NCBI GenBank assembly: GCA_030665925.1
Contig: DAOUYX010000061.1
Coordinates: 1 to 8,076 of the forward strand
Reading direction: 5' to 3'
Source: Methanosarcinales archaeon
Lineage (GTDB): Archaea; Halobacteriota; Syntropharchaeia; Alkanophagales; Methanospirareceae
DNA: 8,076 bases
Numbering within the stretch: position 1 is the first letter of the stretch; every line of letters begins with the position of its first letter. Shown here piece by piece: positions 5,177 to 8,076 of the stretch. A program made the translations under genes and the position numbers. Under the pieces are notes generated by a model. That model saw nothing but the letters and a program-made list of their open reading frames with translations. It had not been told where the DNA came from and ran no database searches.

Positions 5177-5181
5177 TTCTA

Positions 5182-5189
5182 TTTATATA
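5182..5189 (+). promoter_or_regulatory. TATA box for ppsA
   Basis: TTTATATA lies about 70 nt upstream of the ppsA ATG at 5253, with an expected start near 5211-5214 and a leader of about 40 nt. GGAG at 5243-5246 is the ribosome site. A T6 run at 5216-5221 follows closely; it could end transcripts coming from ubiA. Confidence 0.5.
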
Positions 5190-5252
5190 CAAAAGCACAA
5201 AGTTTATTAGAATCCTTTTTTAGATGTTTGCAAATCAAATCTGGAGCAAATT

Positions 5253-7682
5253 ATGAAACACGTAAAGTGGTTTGAAGAGGTGGGGACAGGAGATGTAGCC
5301 CTGGTTGGGGGCAAAAACGCATCTCTCGGGGAGCTGATAAGAAATCTGCGAGAAAAGGGTGTGAACGTTCCTTCCGGGTTTGCCATTACTGCGGATGCGT
5401 ATAAATACGTGATAGAAAAGGCAGGCATACGTGAGAAGATCAAGGATACGTTGGCGGATTTGGATACGCACGATATGGAGAATTTGTCCACGAGAGGTCG
5501 TAAGATACGGGAGCTGATAGAAAATGCACCATGTCCAGAGGACCTTGAGGAGGAGATAAGAATGGCTTATCGCGAGATGGAGCAGAGATACGGTGAAAAT
5601 GTGGACGTTGCGGTGAGAAGCAGTGCAACGGCAGAGGATCTACCGACGGCGAGTTTCGCGGGACAGCAGGAGACTTATCTGAATGTTCGAGGAGAAGATC
5701 AACTGGTGGAAAAGGTGATGGAATGTTTTGCTTCTTTATTCACTGACAGAGCGATCTCCTATCGCGTTGATAAAGGATTTGACCACCTCAGCGTGTATCT
5801 CTCTGTTGGCGTACAGAAGATGGTTCGCTCTGATTTGGCGTCTGCAGGTGTCATGTTTTCCATAGATCCCGAATCGGGCTTCAGAGATGCGGTTTACATC
5901 ACGGGCGCATACGGGTTAGGCGAGAATGTCGTGCAGGGCACCGTCAATCCTGACCAGTTCTACGTCTTTAAGCCAACGTTAAAGGAAGATTTTAGACCCA
6001 TTGTGGAGAAGAAACTGGGTGCGAAGAGAAAGAAGATGGTTTATAAGGAAACGGAGACAGGTACCGAGCAGAAGGATATCACGATAGAAGAGCAGAGAAA
6101 GTTCGTGCTGAGTGACGATGAGGTGCTCACGCTCGGAAGATGGGCGTGCATTATCGAAGACCACTATGGTATGCCGATGGATATCGAATGGGCAAAGGAT
6201 GGAATAACCAATGAACTCTTCATCGTCCAGGCGAGACCGGAAACGGTGCATTCACAGAGAGATCTTACCGGCTTCGAGACGTATGTGCTTGAGGAGGATA
6301 GGGATTTACTTAAAGAAGAAGGGAAGCTGTTAGTCGAAGGCGAGGCGGTTGGTCACAAGATCGGGTCTGGTGAGGTGAATGTAATAGAAGATGCAAGCGA
6401 CATCCGGAAATTCAAGCCAGGTCAGGTTCTGGTAACGAAGATGACCGACCCAGACTGGGAGCCGATAATGAAAGTAGCAGGTGCGATTGTCGCGGACAAG
6501 GGCGGAAGAACCTGCCATGCGGCTATAATTTCCAGAGAGCTGGGAATACCCTGTGTAATCGGGACGGATAATGGTCAGGAGATTTTAAAAGGTGTAAAAG
6601 AGGTTACCGTAGATTGTTCTGAGGGTATAGGGCGGATCTACGAGGGAAAGTTGAAATACCGTGTGGATAAGCTGACCACGAGCAACCTGCCAAGACCCTG
6701 CACCCAGATAATGATGAATGCCGGAGTACCGGAAAATGCGTTTGTCCACGGTCAAATTCCGAATGACGGCGTGGGATTAGCCCGTGAGGAGTTCATCATC
6801 AATTCTTATGTCGGCATACATCCGCTGGCGCTGATAGACTATGAGCAGTTGAAGAGCCGAGCGAAAGAGGACGAGAAGATCGCAAGCGTAATTGAGAAGA
6901 TAGACGAGCGAAGCGCTTCGTACGCGGACAAAGTACAGTTCTTCATTGATAATTTAGCGATGGGCATAGGGAAGATAGCAGCAGGATTTTATCCCAATGA
7001 CGTAATTGTGCGATTATCAGACTTTAAGACGAACGAATATGCAAACTTACTCGGGGGGTATCTGTACGAGCCGGAGGAGAGCAATCCAATGATCGGTTGG
7101 AGAGGTGCTTCTCGGTATTACGACAAGAAATTCAAACCCGCATTTGGATTGGAATGCAAAGCAATAAAGAAAGTAAGGGAGGAGATGGGACTGACCAATG
7201 TGAAAGTGATGGTCCCGTTTTGCAGGACGCCGGAAGAAGGCAGGAACGTAATAAAGACGATGAATGAGTTTGGTTTGAAACAAGGTGAAGAAGGATTAGA
7301 AGTGTATGTGATGTGTGAGATCCCCTCGAACGTTATTTTGGCAGACGAATTTGCAGACGTGTTTGACGGGTTCAGCATAGGCTCGAACGACTTGACGCAA
7401 CTGACGCTTGGTTTGGATAGGGATTCGGACCTCGTAGCACACCTATTTGATGAAAGGAACGAAGCGGTGAAGCGGCTGGTGAAGCACGTCATAGAGGCTG
7501 CGCATGAACACGAGCCCAGAAGGAAGATAGGGATTTGCGGACAGGCACCGAGCGATTTCCCGGAATTTGCAGAGTTCTTAGTGGAATGCGGGATAGACTC
7601 GATTTCGCTGAACCCGGATGCTGTAATATCCACAAGGTTAAATGTTGCGGAAGTAGAGAAGCGGATTGGAAAATGTACATAA
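5253..7682 (+). CDS. ppsA: phosphoenolpyruvate synthase (pyruvate, water dikinase)
   Basis: An 809-residue cytoplasmic enzyme converting pyruvate, ATP and water to phosphoenolpyruvate, AMP and phosphate, the entry into gluconeogenesis from acetyl-CoA-derived pyruvate. Three domains are complete. The N-terminal ATP-grasp (about 1-335) has GGKNASLGEL (19-28), AVRSSATAEDLPTASFAGQ (120-138) and the metal/nucleotide residues around MDIEW (309-313) and FIVQARPE (323-330). The swivelling phosphohistidine domain (about 380-465) has GGRTCHAAIISRELGIP with catalytic His422. The C-terminal PEP/pyruvate TIM barrel (about 480-800) has GLAREEF (508-514), GWRGAS (615-620), MCEIPSN (687-693), GSNDLTQ (710-716) and catalytic Cys762 in GICGQAPSD. 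The length is usual for the family. The ATG at 5253 follows GGAG by 6 nt and begins the standard VKWFEEVGTGDVALVGGKN. The gene has its own TATA box and overlaps rpo7 by 10 nt. Confidence 0.96.
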   Translation: MKHVKWFEEVGTGDVALVGGKNASLGELIRNLREKGVNVPSGFAITADAYKYVIEKAGIREKIKDTLADLDTHDMENLSTRGRKIRELIENAPCPEDLEEEIRMAYREMEQRYGENVDVAVRSSATAEDLPTASFAGQQETYLNVRGEDQLVEKVMECFASLFTDRAISYRVDKGFDHLSVYLSVGVQKMVRSDLASAGVMFSIDPESGFRDAVYITGAYGLGENVVQGTVNPDQFYVFKPTLKEDFRPIVEKKLGAKRKKMVYKETETGTEQKDITIEEQRKFVLSDDEVLTLGRWACIIEDHYGMPMDIEWAKDGITNELFIVQARPETVHSQRDLTGFETYVLEEDRDLLKEEGKLLVEGEAVGHKIGSGEVNVIEDASDIRKFKPGQVLVTKMTDPDWEPIMKVAGAIVADKGGRTCHAAIISRELGIPCVIGTDNGQEILKGVKEVTVDCSEGIGRIYEGKLKYRVDKLTTSNLPRPCTQIMMNAGVPENAFVHGQIPNDGVGLAREEFIINSYVGIHPLALIDYEQLKSRAKEDEKIASVIEKIDERSASYADKVQFFIDNLAMGIGKIAAGFYPNDVIVRLSDFKTNEYANLLGGYLYEPEESNPMIGWRGASRYYDKKFKPAFGLECKAIKKVREEMGLTNVKVMVPFCRTPEEGRNVIKTMNEFGLKQGEEGLEVYVMCEIPSNVILADEFADVFDGFSIGSNDLTQLTLGLDRDSDLVAHLFDERNEAVKRLVKHVIEAAHEHEPRRKIGICGQAPSDFPEFAEFLVECGIDSISLNPDAVISTRLNVAEVEKRIGKCT

Positions 7683-8076
7683 AAATACGAGCGGTAGATG
7701 TTGTAAGGGCGCCACCGGAACGGTTGGGTGACGATTTGCAAGTTGTAGTGAAGGAGATGCTACGGGAGAAGCTGGAAGGGCGGTTGGATAAAAAGCTTGG
7801 GATGGTCATTGCGATCTTGGATATCGTGGACATAAAAGCGGGACGAATATTGATAGGAGACGCCGGTGTTTATTATGAAACCGTTTTTGACATGCTTGTT
7901 TTCAGACCCAAGATGCAGGAGATTGTAGAAGGAGGAGTGGTGGAGATAGTGGAATTTGGCGCTTTTGTGGAAATAGGTCCGTTAGATGGATTGTTGCATA
8001 TCAGTCAGATTACTGACGAATATATCTCGTATGATGAGAAGGGCGCGAAGCTCGTTACCAAGGATACCGGCAGAAC
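7673..8076 (+). CDS. rpo7: DNA-directed RNA polymerase subunit Rpo7 (E'), 3' partial
   Basis: 134 residues are visible of a family that is usually 180-190 long; the gene runs off the window. With Rpo4 it forms the stalk of archaeal RNA polymerase, contacting nascent RNA and helping promoter opening and termination. The N-terminal tip domain (1-80) reads MYIKIRAVDVVRAPPERLG, then LREKLEGRLDKKLG (30-43) and GDAGVYYETVFDMLVFRPKMQE. The S1 RNA-binding domain starts near 83 with EGGVVEIVEFGAFVEIGPLDG and continues through LLHISQITDEYISYDEK (107-123), all typical of archaeal Rpo7. The ATG at 7673 lies inside the last codons of ppsA (TGT ACA TAA at 7674-7682), giving a 10-nt overlap in a different frame. 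No separate TATA box is evident and the ribosome site is weak, so translation is probably coupled to ppsA. Confidence 0.93.
   Translation, partial: MYIKIRAVDVVRAPPERLGDDLQVVVKEMLREKLEGRLDKKLGMVIAILDIVDIKAGRILIGDAGVYYETVFDMLVFRPKMQEIVEGGVVEIVEFGAFVEIGPLDGLLHISQITDEYISYDEKGAKLVTKDTGR

Noticed and set aside
7118..7741. Minus-strand open frame of 207 codons
   Set aside because: It lies opposite the conserved C-terminal barrel of PEP synthase and the start of Rpo7; no ribosome site or family motif was seen.
1..8076. CRISPR arrays, tRNA/rRNA genes, insertion sequences, defence genes
   Set aside because: No regularly spaced repeats, tRNA-like arms, transposase motifs or terminal inverted repeats were seen on either strand.

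Overview
The window looks like part of an archaeal chromosome, most likely a methanogen- or ANME-related euryarchaeote. The evidence is an archaeal Rpo7 (RNA polymerase subunit E'), an archaeal-type riboflavin-pathway reductase, a CDP-alcohol phosphotransferase of the archaetidylinositol-phosphate-synthase type, and TATA boxes (TTTATATA-like) at suitable distances from several genes. Shine-Dalgarno sites are used, and GTG and TTG starts occur. The assignment to a particular lineage is inference; no phylogenetic marker was compared.

Layout. On the minus strand, 1-583 is an arfC-like diaminohydroxy-pyrimidine reductase whose 3' end lies outside the window. It is divergent from a CDP-alcohol phosphotransferase (696-1298), and each has its own TATA box between them. 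A small winged-helix regulator follows (1384-1770), with a TATA box framed by an inverted repeat and a 17-codon mini-ORF just upstream. Next is a minus-strand gene scar resembling the start of a B12-binding radical SAM protein (about 1787-1906). Then comes a tight two-gene unit: a 142-residue protein built of six 22-residue amphipathic repeats (1966-2394) and, 3 nt later, a UbiB/ABC1-type atypical kinase (2398-4110). After a 258-nt intergenic stretch lies a UbiA-family prenyltransferase (4369-5169). Its end overlaps a 12-codon stub of a family 2 glycosyltransferase. Last come phosphoenolpyruvate synthase (5253-7682) and, overlapping it by 10 nt, rpo7 (7673 to the window end, 3' partial).

How the genes may work together. 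AIP synthase-like, UbiB, UbiA and the apolipoprotein-like repeat protein all point to membrane lipid or isoprenoid metabolism. The winged-helix promoter and the ubiA promoter share a 14-nt element (12 of 14 identical) directly next to their TATA boxes, so the small regulator may control itself and ubiA. The pairing of an amphipathic-repeat protein with an ABC1-type kinase is the most interesting candidate system. It recalls, by analogy only, the coiled-coil helpers of bacterial UbiB and the ABC1 kinases of plastid lipid droplets. The two gene scars suggest recent rearrangement or gene loss on both sides of this unit.
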